NCBI GenBank assembly: GCA_048772705.1
Contig: JBLWGC010000104.1
Location: 372,001 to 436,000, forward strand
Reading direction: 5' to 3'
From: Leidyana gryllorum EB-2025a
Lineage: Eukaryota > Apicomplexa
Length of the DNA: 64,000 bases
Part shown: in pieces, positions 9,599-18,947 of the stretch
Numbering within the stretch: position 1 is the first letter of the stretch
Layout: the number at the start of each line of letters is the position of its first letter
Position numbers and translations under genes: made by a program
Notes under the pieces: model-generated
Seen by the model: only the letters and a program-made list of their open reading frames with translations
Database searches by the model: none
Told to the model about the DNA's origin: nothing

Positions 9599-10654
9599 AT
9601 GACATTTGTCGCACTGATTGTCGAGGCACATAAAGGGTGAGTCACTCGTCAATAACTTACTCACAGAGCGTATTCTAGTATCGGGTTTGAGGTCACAAAG
9701 AAACTGGTCGAGCATTTCAAGGAGGCAAATATCGATGATGCCGTCCTTTACGTTTCGGCATGCGACACCCGAAATGCCTTGATAACTGCTGAGAAACTGA
9801 ACAAAGGCTTGTCCAAAGCACTCGTTTGCCCTTTTGAGCTGAACCTCTGGGAGCGAGAAAGCTGTGCCAAAGCGGTGAAACGGATCAGAGAGCAACATAA
9901 GGGATTGGACCTGCTCATAATCAACTCCAACTGGCTTCCACCCACTCCCGAAAAACCCGAGGAGGATCCTTTGTGGGGATTCCGCACCATCAGCCGACCC
10001 TTCAACGGGCTTATTAACATCTTAGATGCTTTTCTGCCTGAGGTGCGAGAGGGTGGTAAAGCCATTGCTACCTGCTCGTCTGTCGGAGAGTGGGCCTGGT
10101 CACAGTTAGACAAAGAGAAGCAACATTTGATCAAAGGCATCTATGATCCAATCAGCCTTCGAGGTACCTATGAAGCCATTGAGAGGTATGCAACCCCCAG
10201 TCGGCAATCTAGTTTCTACCTCGCGCAGGGCCGCTCGTGAGCAGGTACTTAAGGATAATGGCTGGGGCCCTTCTATATTCGGAATTTCGCAAGTGCTGGG
10301 TGGGTGTCCTTGGCACAGCTGTTGTTCACCCCCTTTTAGTCGCCAAACTGTGCAAGTTCTACAGTCAATATGTTCCTGACAATTCCGTTCTCTTGAGCAT
10401 CGTGGCTGGTAGGTGCTCTCGCATGACTGGCTTGCTCCTACATACCAAATGTGTTCCAGATGATTCCGAAACTGAAATCGAAGGATGGACAAAACCAGAC
10501 ATTCCACTGGCTAAAGCGGTGAGTAACATAACATGCGCGCTGAATGAACAGCAAACAGGCTGAAGAGGTCATGAAGTTTGCCACGGGAGAATTTGACCAC
10601 AAAGCTTTCCAAGGCGCATACGTTGTCGACGGCCAAAACCGGTTGTATTTCTGA
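9599..10654 (+). CDS. Short-chain dehydrogenase-like pseudoenzyme
   Basis: Six exons (9599-9636, 9679-10185, 10229-10299, 10340-10408, 10460-10518, 10559-10654) encode 279 residues, exactly the length of the sibling gene at 11747. The fold is that of a carbonyl-reductase-like SDR, but the key residues are gone. The cofactor loop TGGNKGIG is VEAHKGIG, the NAG motif is NSN, and the catalytic Tyr-x-x-x-Lys (YGLSK in the sibling) is FGISQ, so both Tyr and Lys are replaced. All exons remain open and phase-consistent, which argues against a decaying pseudogene and for a non-catalytic or repurposed protein. Introns are 40-51 nt. A binding or regulatory role is inference. Confidence 0.78.
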
Positions 10655-10899
10655 TCACCGGGATTATTGTCCAAGGCGAAAAGCGCTACCAGCACCCATG
10701 GCTGACCGACATGCCGAACATCCGACCGCATTGGGCGTTGGCGCACACGTGTGTGGCTCCACTGTATACATGGTTGGGAGGAAGGACCGGCCGCAATTTC
10801 ATGATAGGGTTGGACGTTTTGGTGCAGGTCAAATTTCGATTAGATAGTAGTCCTGACTGATCCTGTTCAGTGTAAGGTCAAAAATTTGACGCCTCTTAT

Positions 10900-11713
10900 A
10901 TGCTCAATTGGGTCCGGCAGCTGGTGGGTGTGGGAGCTCAGAAAGGCGAGAAGGGTGCCAACTCAGGTTGTACACACTATCGTCGTAACTGTGATATCAT
11001 AGCCCCGTGCTGGTAGGTGGCTGAATAGTATTGGCACACAATTTCTAATATGCGATGGTAGCCGCCGATCCTTTCCCTGTGTGTTGTGTCACAATGAGGA
11101 CCCCACTGTTGAGTGAGTACAGGGTAACATAAGCTGTTAGTTGGCTGCCACGACAGGTGCTCCAAGTTAGAGAATGCTGGGGTACGAGAGATGCGTTGTC
11201 GTTCTTGCCATGAAGTACAAGAGGCCACAGACAAATGTATTGTTTGTAAGGAGTCTTTTGGAGACTACTGGTGTCAAACGTGCAAGATTGTCCACACGAA
11301 CAATTCGTCAAAGGTGGGTGGCGCTTGTCTGGTCGAGTAGATCATATTTGGCAACCCAGTCTATATATCATTGCGAGGAGTGCGGTATTTGCCGTCTTGG
11401 CAAAGTTTCGGACGTAAAACACTGCCGGAAATGCGGCGTGTGTTATCAGAGTCGATATTTCGACCAACATAAATGCATTGGTGGGGGCCGTTATTTGAGT
11501 CTTCCCTATATCTCGGTGTTTTCGACAGAGAATGTTGGTGAGGAATGGTGCGCTCTGTGTTTGGACCCATTGAGCTCACCCACGCAAGTGGCAGTCCATC
11601 TGCTGACTTGCGGTCATTGTTTCCATAAGAATTGTCTCGAAGTTCTAGTAAAACACGGAGGAAACTCAGCCAGACACTGTCCCTTGTGTCAGGTATCGAT
11701 GTACGAGTCGTAG
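10900..11713 (+). CDS. RCHY1/Pirh2-like CHY-CTCHY-RING ubiquitin ligase
   Basis: Four exons (10900-11012, 11062-11112, 11157-11313, 11360-11713) encode 224 residues. The CHY zinc finger is split over the first three exons: GCTHYRRNC, a Cys pair reconstituted across the first intron, FPCVLCHNED, then MRCRSCHEVQ, CIVCKESFGDYWCQTC. The CTCHY finger follows (YHCEECGICRLG, HCRKCGVCYQ). The RING finger is WCALCLDPL, LLTCGHCFHKNCL, HCPLCQ. This order is diagnostic of RCHY1/CHYR proteins, E3 ligases that target regulators such as p53 in animals and iron or stress regulators in plants. A C-terminal rubredoxin-like zinc ribbon found in longer homologues is absent. A GGTCAAAAATTT element lies 13 bp before the ATG. 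The gene sits between the two SDR paralogues. Confidence 0.88.
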
Positions 11714-11746
11714 ATCTCTGGTTTTTTTTTCTCAACCACTCGATCA

Positions 11747-12871
11747 ATGACCTTCGTCGCCCTCGTTACTGGAGGCAATAAAGGGTGAGGTTGAGGAGTG
11801 TACCGAATTGAACCAGTGACCAGAATTGGCTATGAATTGGTCAAAAGGCTCGCTCAACACATAGTGGACAAAAGAAATGGCGATGGAGTGGTGTATCTGG
11901 GATCTCGAGATGCCACCAGAGGCGAGACTGCTGCTACTGAGATCAACCAGTTGCTGGGAAAGTCGCTCGTCAAGCCCCTTGTCTTAGTGAGACACGTGTG
12001 TGCACCCATCGAACATTCAGCGGTCAGGATGTGGACACACGGGAATCGGTCGTGAGAGCTGCAGAGGAGATCAAAAAGGATCACAGTGGTTTGGACGTCT
12101 TGGCATGCAATGCGGGCTGGGCGCCGAAAGCCCATGAAAATCCCGAGGATAATCCGGAAATCATGACCAAGACCTTCAAGACCAACTACTATGGTGTTCG
12201 GTATTGTATTGACGCTTTCCTGAGCACAATGCGGCGAGGTGGACGCGTTGTTGTGACCTCGTCCTGCGCAGGAGAATCCACCTGGACGGCCAGCAGTCCG
12301 GAGAGTCAGAATCGGCTGAGAGAAATAACTACGTTGGCCGAGCTCGACGAACTGGCTGAGGAGCTCACTAAGTGAGTGCGCACAATGACGACGGCCGATC
12401 ACCCCGATTGTTGCAGATATGCGGAGAGTAAGTCTTTCAAAGCCCATGGCTGGCCTGTGTCTGCTTATGGACTCTCGAAACTGCTGGGTGAGCGATATGC
12501 TCGGGGGGATCTTGAGAGATCCCCCTCGCGGTAACGCCTCTGTCATCACTATTTATTGCGCCTAGTCACTAAACTGTGTACAATCTATGGACAATTCGCC
12601 TTGGATGGCGTCTTGGTGGTCAGTGTGCATCCAGGTGGGCAAAGACAGTCTAAGACGGGTGACTAATATGTGCAGGCTGGTGTAAATCGGATATGGCTGG
12701 TTGGGAGAGGCCTCCCCTCACGTCGGGCGAAGGGGTGAGTACAACATTACGTGGTGTTGCAACTTTCGTCGTTAGGCTGACCGACTATTTCACGCTTGCA
12801 CCATGCTGAGCCCCGCTGATACCAAACAGGGTTCGTATTTCGCCGATTTTGAAAACAAGTCGTATATGTGA
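11747..12871 (+). CDS. Short-chain dehydrogenase, carbonyl-reductase type
   Basis: Seven exons (11747-11784, 11824-11986, 12028-12371, 12417-12487, 12566-12634, 12676-12734, 12776-12871) encode 279 residues. NADP-binding TGGNKGIG, the structural NAG (ACNAGWAP), the catalytic Ser region TSSCAG, the Tyr-x-x-x-Lys motif YGLSKLL and the following HPG motif are all present, so this is an active NAD(P)H-dependent SDR close to CBR1-type carbonyl reductases. Five of its six introns are at the same positions and phases as in the gene at 9599. It has one extra intron (11987-12027), which the degenerate sibling lacks. A 10-nt poly(T) tract lies about 20 bp before the ATG. The substrate is not predictable. 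Confidence 0.88.
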
Positions 12872-12975
12872 CCACACTGTGACCACTGGTGCATGTTACA
12901 TGGAGTGTTTGCACGCTTGCACCCCACAGCGAATCTTAGCTTTCAACTGAGCCTTTCATTTCAACTTCGATCGAA

Positions 12976-13800
12976 ATGCGTCTTTCTGTCCTCCTTATCG
13001 CTGCCGCTATCGGCGTTGCCTCTGCTGAGCTCGAGCCCAAGTCTCAGGTCGCCACCTGTGTCACTGTGGACAGCGGTGACGACGATGAGGGTGAAGAAGA
13101 CCGACGTATGGCTGAAGGAGATGAGAAGCCCGATTGCTGTCCCAAGGACGAGTGCAAGTCTCCCATGGACAACGAGGACGACATCGAGGCCTGTCTCGCC
13201 GCCATCCCTCCTGAGTGCCACTTGAAGATTGAGGAGACCTACGAAATCCAGGACGAGGAGGACTCCTTCTGCCAGTCTGACGACACTCTTATGATGAAGA
13301 ACCCCTTCGCTGGTGAGGACATGGAGGTCAGCAGCATCGTCATCGAGGATGTTTTGGAGGAGGGCTGTGATCCCGATAAGATGCACGGCGAAGTCAAGAG
13401 CGACCTCTCCATCGACACGGAGCAGTGTGAGGCCCCTGAAGATCTCGCCGATAAGGCCCCTGAGGGTGTTGAAGCTGAGGGCAAGAACCTTGTCGTCAAG
13501 CCCGATACCCTTAAGGGTGCTGAGGAGGGTCTGGTCATCAGCTTCGCTGAGCCCGCGACTCCCGGCGCCGACAGACGTCTCCAGGAGGGCGGCTGCAAGC
13601 TCGGTGACGCCAAGGTCGTCATCACCACCGTCACTGAGAAGCCCGGTGTCTTGGGCGAGTCCTCTACCGAAGCCTCTGACGAGGAGACCACCAAGCCCGG
13701 CGAAACTACCAAGCCCGGCGAAACTACCACCAAGAAGAGCGGTGTTGCTCCCCTGGTTGCCCTTTCTGGCGCTGCTGTCCTCACCACTATGCTTCTGTAG
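12976..13800 (+). CDS. Acidic secreted or GPI-anchored protein
   Basis: Single exon, 274 residues. Residues 1-17 form a clear signal peptide with a likely cleavage after ASA. The mature part is rich in Asp, Glu and Cys. It carries two similar basic sites, EDRRMAEG and ADRRLQEG, and two imperfect repeats of TTKPGE near the C-terminus. It ends in a hydrophobic run after a small-residue stretch (KKSGVAPL then a hydrophobic tail), as in GPI-attachment signals. Codon choice is strongly biased (GCC, AAG, CTC, GAG), unlike most neighbours, which suggests high expression. No known domain is recognised. A surface or cell-wall protein of the parasite or alga type is likely. The RRLQE site resembles protease-cleavage or export motifs but its position is internal. 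Confidence 0.75.
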   Translation: MRLSVLLIAAAIGVASAELEPKSQVATCVTVDSGDDDEGEEDRRMAEGDEKPDCCPKDECKSPMDNEDDIEACLAAIPPECHLKIEETYEIQDEEDSFCQSDDTLMMKNPFAGEDMEVSSIVIEDVLEEGCDPDKMHGEVKSDLSIDTEQCEAPEDLADKAPEGVEAEGKNLVVKPDTLKGAEEGLVISFAEPATPGADRRLQEGGCKLGDAKVVITTVTEKPGVLGESSTEASDEETTKPGETTKPGETTTKKSGVAPLVALSGAAVLTTMLL

Positions 13801-14072
13801 AGAAGGGAGACGGAAGGAAGATCAGTTTTTTCTTTTCTGAGTGATTTTGCTATCCCTTCGGATAGATAGATTGCGTGATTGATAAACAACTTCAGCGTGC
13901 CGTTATCGTTGTTCTCTACATCACTTTGTCACTTTCAGTATCTTCGAGTGGGCATTCCCCACAAATGCTAAGCCTAAGCCGTGCTCGCGGAGTCGCCATC
14001 TGGGGTCGGCAGATTAGATCATCATCAGACACAAAAGCAAAAGTCTTCACTTCTTGTCTGCCTCCGTCTCAC

Positions 14073-15740
14073 TCAGCACACTCCGAATCGTCCGAGGTAC
14101 ACTCCGGCTGGTCTACTTCTCAGAGCAATGAGGCCGTCGGGCCGTATGTAATAAAGTGCACTACTGTCGTTGCCTACGCATAGTTCGCGGGCGAGCAGTA
14201 TGTCAGAAGGAACGACAACCGTTCCTCGTTTAGTCGCGGGTTTCACAAAGGCATCGGTCCACTCGCAGAAGGTTATACGCAGAAAGCTCGTGGGAAGCAA
14301 TTGAAACGGTTCAGGCGGATGCATTTTTGTAACCATCTTATCGAAGGCCTGACTGTCGACAGCCTCCTGTCCCACTCCGTCGATATATATCCACATCCCG
14401 CGATTAAAGGGTTTGAGAGTGGAGAGCCATTGCTCGTCGTCATCGGCTCGTCTCACCAGAAGGTTCGGGAAACGACAGCCAATTGGGGTATTGCATTTCG
14501 ACCACTTTGAGTCCATACCTCTCCACATCTCCCAGCCCCCAAACGCGTCTTGCGGCCGTAGGGTCGCTTGGTACAAAGCTCGCACGAATTTCATTCTCAA
14601 CGGCCAGCAGAACGGTTTCAGCACTCCCATCAGACAGCTCATCACCATCACTTGAAATGGCGTTCGTGTGTTGAACATATTCCGACTCCGAGCAGTCATC
14701 TTCAAGATATCTTGAGCCACCGGCGCCCGTTCCGGGTAATAAGAATCGAGCACTGAGGGGTTCGTGTTGTACTTGAGGACGGAGCCAAGTTTCCACACCA
14801 GGTTCATAGCATCTTGATAGCCAGTATTCAGTCCCTGCCCGCCGGCCGGACTGTGAACGTGCGCAGCGTCACCCGCCAAGAAGACGTTTCCAACGCGATA
14901 TTGAGATGCTATACGAAAGTTAAGCACCAGACGGTGACACCACACAAACTCAGCAGTCGAGTAATCTTCCCCTCCCCTTCTCTTCACCTCTTCAGCAAAC
15001 AGCTGAGTAGAGGGGTGGGTAGTGGTGTCGAACGGGCAGCTCTTGCTGTCAGGCCATCCGCACACCAACCGTTTTAGACAGTCACCAATTGGCATCTCCA
15101 TACAGGGCCCATTCGCGTTGTGGAACACTCTAAAGAGACCCTCGCCGGGGCCATTGGTCTTGACATCGGCCAGCCAAACGACCGACTTGTCCGTATAGCC
15201 ATCGAAAGTAACGCCCACCGCCTTGCGTACGCTACTGTGACCGCCATCCGCACCTATCAGATACTTGGATCTAATTTCCAAACCACCTCCGGTCGTCTTG
15301 TCCAAACATTGAGTGATCACTCCTCCTTCTTCTTGTTTGAGGGAAACAAATTCAACGCCCGCTCGGTAATCTCCTCCTGCATTCAGGTAACGTTGACGAC
15401 ATATTTCCTCTTGTTTAGACTGCGCCAACATCAGAACGCTTTCTCGCATGTCGTTAACGCCGGAAAAGAAACCATCCCACATATGTGTTCTGGTCGGAAA
15501 TACGTGGCAAAAACCGCGTACGTTCGTTGCGATGCATCGCACTTGATCTCCAAGTCCCTCAATCGAGTCGAAAAGCTCCATTGTTCGAGGTGTGATACCG
15601 AATGCGCGCGAATAGCCCTCGCGCGCCAATGATTTCTCGATCAAAATCACATTCACATCATAGTATCGCTTCAGCAAATAAGCACTCAGCAGACCTACTG
15701 GTCCTCCGCCAACGATCAACACGTCGCACTCACACGACAT
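14073..15740 (-). CDS. FAD-dependent aromatic hydroxylase (PheA/TfdB type)
   Basis: Intronless, 555 residues from the first in-frame ATG. It is a class A flavoprotein monooxygenase. The N-terminal Rossmann motif is VLIVGGGPVG, the second FAD motif is LIGADGGHSSVR, and the third is VFLAGDAAHVHSPAGGQG, followed by LNTGYQDAMNLVWKL. The C-terminal third matches the thioredoxin-like dimerisation domain of phenol hydroxylases and ends RPDGLIALR. Such enzymes use NADPH and oxygen to hydroxylate phenolic or quinone-like rings. The absence of introns contrasts with nearby intron-rich genes and would fit acquisition from bacteria or a retrocopy, but the transporter genes are also intronless. It is divergent from the arginine deiminase gene. 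Confidence 0.88.
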   Translation of the reverse strand: MSCECDVLIVGGGPVGLLSAYLLKRYYDVNVILIEKSLAREGYSRAFGITPRTMELFDSIEGLGDQVRCIATNVRGFCHVFPTRTHMWDGFFSGVNDMRESVLMLAQSKQEEICRQRYLNAGGDYRAGVEFVSLKQEEGGVITQCLDKTTGGGLEIRSKYLIGADGGHSSVRKAVGVTFDGYTDKSVVWLADVKTNGPGEGLFRVFHNANGPCMEMPIGDCLKRLVCGWPDSKSCPFDTTTHPSTQLFAEEVKRRGGEDYSTAEFVWCHRLVLNFRIASQYRVGNVFLAGDAAHVHSPAGGQGLNTGYQDAMNLVWKLGSVLKYNTNPSVLDSYYPERAPVAQDILKMTARSRNMFNTRTPFQVMVMSCLMGVLKPFCWPLRMKFVRALYQATLRPQDAFGGWEMWRGMDSKWSKCNTPIGCRFPNLLVRRADDDEQWLSTLKPFNRGMWIYIDGVGQEAVDSQAFDKMVTKMHPPEPFQLLPTSFLRITFCEWTDAFVKPATKRGTVVVPSDILLARELCVGNDSSALYYIRPDGLIALRSRPAGVYLGRFGVC

Positions 15741-16083
15741 CGCCAATTGTGTACAAGTGTAGATTAAGCAGATGAATGAATACACACACTCTCTCTAACT
15801 AGCAGAATTTAATCCCACACGCACGCGACAAACACTGCGTGTGCCTCAATGATCTATTGACCACAATGTCGCTTGGGCTTTGATGGTCAGCTTTATATTA
15901 TTTCCCAGCACGCATAGGTGACACAGCAGTCTCCAGCTAACCTCACTCTGCTCCATTGACTCGCACATTCACCCCTACTTGCTCATCAAGTTTGTTCGTA
16001 TTGGTGTTTTCATCAAAGGAACAGTTAATTGAAGTCACTTTCGAGAAAAAAAGGTGTCACAGAAGTTGGTTTGGTGCCATAAC
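15741..16083. promoter_or_regulatory. Divergent promoter region, FAD monooxygenase/arginine deiminase
   Basis: This interval separates two start codons pointing away from each other and contains no supported gene. It has an AT-rich stretch (TTTATATTATTT) near 15893 and a 7-nt A run shortly before the arginine deiminase start. Shared regulation is possible but not shown. Confidence 0.4.
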
Positions 16084-17562
16084 ATGACGACGGAAATCCC
16101 AGCTTCACCCACTGTGACCGATCACGACCCTGACTTCTCACCTAATGCTCAGTCAGCAGCACCTCTCCTCCGGCTCGATAGCGCTGCTGGAAGTCGATCC
16201 ACGGGAAGCGACATGTCCCCTGCACACGCCATCCGGACTCCGGGCAACAAATACACCCTTGGAGTACACTCGGAATATGGAAAACTCAATGCGGTCATCA
16301 TCTGCAAACCAGGATTGGCCCATGCCCGCCTGACCCCCGCTAATTGCGATCATTTTTTGTTCGATGAGCTATTGTGGGTCGAGCGCGCTGAACAAGATCA
16401 TGCTTACTTTGTTGCGCAAATCGCCAAAAGAGGTGTTGAGGTATTCGAGTTCCAGGATCTATTAGCCGAGACATTTTCACACGCCCCCGAGGCTGTTGAC
16501 TGGATCCTTCACAGACGTTTACGAAAGAACCATAATTCTACAGAACTCGTTGAGGTGAGCCCCGAGACGCACGCGCACACACATGTGTGGTTTGCAAGTT
16601 TGTGTGCCTCACCGACTACTGTATTCTTGTAGGGACTTGATAGGTGGTTACGCCGCAGAAGTCCCCAGGAACTTGCTGAACGTTTAATTGGTGGAATCGT
16701 CAAGTTCGAAGTAGATGGTGACGAGGACTTCGGTCCTTTGACTTCAGGCTTCAGCGACAACGCATTCTACCTGGATCCGCTGCCCAATACGATATTTCAA
16801 CGTGACAGTTCCGCCTGGTTATATGACGGAGTTGTCTTGAACAAGATGTTTGCACCCACTAGACGCCAAGAGTCGGCTATGTTGGAGTGCATTTACAGGT
16901 TTCATCCGATGTTTGCTGGCCGAGTCGGCTTTTGGTGGGGCGACAAGCCCGAAGATCAAGAAGATCCGTCAACAACATTCGAAGGCGGAGACATCATGCC
17001 TGCTGGAAACGGAGTAGTTCTGATAGGTCTATCTCAGCGCACGACTCGGAGCGCTGTATGCGAGTTGGCCCCACGCATCCTAGGAAAAGCAGGAGGAGCC
17101 CAGCGAATTGTGGGGTGTCATATGCCCAGGGGAAGGGCAATCATGCATTTAGACACCGTCTTCACATTCATCGACCGCGATTTGGTCACATTTTACCCGG
17201 AGGTCATTGACAAGATAAAGTGCGAATCATTCACGCTGGACAGCGAGACCGGGGAAATTCGGACAGAGATGCACTCCGAGCATATGCTGGACGTTGTTCG
17301 GGAAGTGTTGAACTGTCCCGAACTGAAAGGCGTACCCACCGGAGGCAATGTGTTTGAACGGGAGCGCGAGCAGTGGGATGACGCGAACAATGTGTTCGTC
17401 TTATCTCCTAGAGTGGTCGTGGCTTATGACCGGAATGTCAAGACCAATGCCGCGTTGCGAGCACATGGTGTGGAGGTGATTGAGATTCCAGGCTCGGAGC
17501 TTGGCCGAGGACGTGGCGGTGCGCACTGTATGACTTGCCCAATAAGTAGGGACCCCGCGTAG
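16084..17562 (+). CDS. Arginine deiminase, bacterial ArcA type
   Basis: Two exons (16084-16554, 16633-17562) encode 466 residues. The enzyme hydrolyses arginine to citrulline and ammonia. Signature segments of the ArcA family are all visible: [41 protein letters not shown], the substrate-binding FEGGD, the His/Asp motif [37 protein letters not shown] and the catalytic cysteine in [10 protein letters not shown]. About 70 residues precede the conserved domain and look disordered rather than a signal peptide. Eukaryotic copies are known mainly in anaerobic or parasitic protists such as Giardia and in some algae, where the pathway yields ATP or depletes host arginine. No ornithine transcarbamylase or carbamate kinase is in the window. 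Horizontal origin is likely. Confidence 0.93.
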
Positions 17563-17642
17563 TCGCTTTCTGTGTTTGTGCTTTGCGTCTTCGTGATGTG
17601 ATGATGCGTTTGAGAAGTACAAACCATGCGATGGTCGAAGAC

Positions 17643-17660
17643 GTTGTTGTTGTTGTTGTT
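17643..17660. repeat. (GTT)6 microsatellite
   Basis: Six uninterrupted GTT units lie between the arginine deiminase stop and the ankyrin gene stop. The repeat is non-coding. Confidence 0.8.
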
Positions 17661-17822
17661 CGGCCTTGCTGTAAGCGTTGATCAAAAAATCAAGATCCAG
17701 AGGCGTAAACTATGGAGGATATCGATCAGCCAGGCCCACACTGCCAGGACGTGTCCCATAACCTGATGGTAGAGCAAGTTGTGCCACTATTTGGGCACTT
17801 AGCTTGGCGGAATGACACAGGT

Positions 17823-18758
17823 TCAACTCACCAACCATAGTGTGGGGCACATTTTCCGCACCGTTTCTACCATCTGATCATCAGAGTGCTCCAATGAGGC
17901 GAGAAGACTCAGACCGCCTGTCAAAGTTCGGGAGAAGAAGAGATCGGGAAATGATTGGAAAAGAAAGTCCACCATGGTATATTGATTGGCAGCAACCGCG
18001 TAGTGGACAACCGAGGAGCCTCCAAAGTCCAGGCATTGCCGGAGCGGGATTGTGTAGGTGGCACGGTGTAATGCCTTGAACACATGTAGGAACCCCAATT
18101 GAGCAGCGAGATGGATCGGCATAGTGCCTGCAGAGAAGCTTTGTCCGGTCGCCAGGGCGGGAAAGTTAGTCAACAACCACTCCACAACGTCGACATTGCC
18201 CGATGTGACAGCAGCGTGAAGCACATTGAGTCCATCAAAGTCAGTTCGCTCGAAGAGAGTGGTCCTTCCCATAGTCGCGAGTGCCCGGAGCACCTCTAAA
18301 TGCCCTGCTGCAGCAGCTATATGTGGGAGGGTAACACCTCCGTTTGTTCGGCTGACGAGAAGTTGAAGGTCCGCTTTGAGCAGACTCGTGACCATCTCGG
18401 TTCGGCCATCACGTACTGCGTAGCCAATGGCCGACATTCCCTCAATGTCTGTCTCATAGAGCAAAGTGCGTCCGCCCTTTTTCAGAACCCATTCCAGGAC
18501 GGCGACCTTTCCACTCTCCACGGCAGCGTGTAAAGGAGTGGATCCGTCATCGGCCGATATCGTCATCAACACGGGGTATTCTTCGCACAAAACCTCAACC
18601 ACCGATAGAGCTCCGGCTTTGAGGGCTGTGCATAGCACAGTCTCGCCAGTCTCAGAGTGTACAATCAGATTGTTGCTTTCGCTCAGGACGGGCCGCAGGG
18701 CGGCAACATTATCGTTCTCTGCGGCCAGTTGTAAGGAGCATTTGGGCTTTGTGAGCAA
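17823..18758 (-). CDS. Ankyrin-repeat protein (start unresolved)
   Basis: An open frame of 311 codons encodes about eight ankyrin repeats, recognisable from GSTPLHAAVESGK, GVTLPHIAAAAGH, GLNVLHAAVTSGN and GTMPIHLAAQLG. Repeats alternate between canonical and shortened forms. No membrane segment or enzymatic domain is seen. No ATG lies in frame before the first repeat; the frame opens from a TTG after an upstream TGA. A short first exon (ATGACTCG, then GTGAGA at about 18835-18842) is tempting, but no acceptor restores the frame, so the N-terminus is unresolved. A non-AUG start or a missed intron is possible. It is divergent from the ankyrin gene at 18948. Confidence 0.7.
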   Translation of the reverse strand: MLTKPKCSLQLAAENDNVAALRPVLSESNNLIVHSETGETVLCTALKAGALSVVEVLCEEYPVLMTISADDGSTPLHAAVESGKVAVLEWVLKKGGRTLLYETDIEGMSAIGYAVRDGRTEMVTSLLKADLQLLVSRTNGGVTLPHIAAAAGHLEVLRALATMGRTTLFERTDFDGLNVLHAAVTSGNVDVVEWLLTNFPALATGQSFSAGTMPIHLAAQLGFLHVFKALHRATYTIPLRQCLDFGGSSVVHYAVAANQYTMVDFLFQSFPDLFFSRTLTGGLSLLASLEHSDDQMVETVRKMCPTLWLVS

Positions 18759-18852
18759 AATAGATCAACAAGTGGAACTGTCGTACCCTGAAGAAGTCGA
18801 GTGTTACGGCTAGAGTTGACGAGAGAAAGTCTCACCGAGTCATATGATTACA

Positions 18853-18886
18853 CCTCAGTTGCGAGACTTTTATCTTTCAACTGAGG
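18853..18886. repeat. 9-bp inverted repeat between two ankyrin genes
   Basis: CCTCAGTTG is followed after 16 bp by its exact reverse complement CAACTGAGG. It lies in the short interval between two divergently transcribed ankyrin genes, so it could be a shared operator or a chance palindrome. Confidence 0.5.
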
Positions 18887-18947
18887 CGACAACTTTATTG
18901 GTTCAAAATCACATTACGCTAATGATCGGAGCCCGTCACTCACACGA

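Noticed and set aside
14301-15632. Several plus-strand open frames opposite the FAD monooxygenase
   Set aside because: They are shadows of a 555-residue minus-strand gene with three intact FAD motifs.
18900-18915. GGTTCAAAATC resembling a tRNA B box
   Set aside because: No matching A box or cloverleaf arms nearby.
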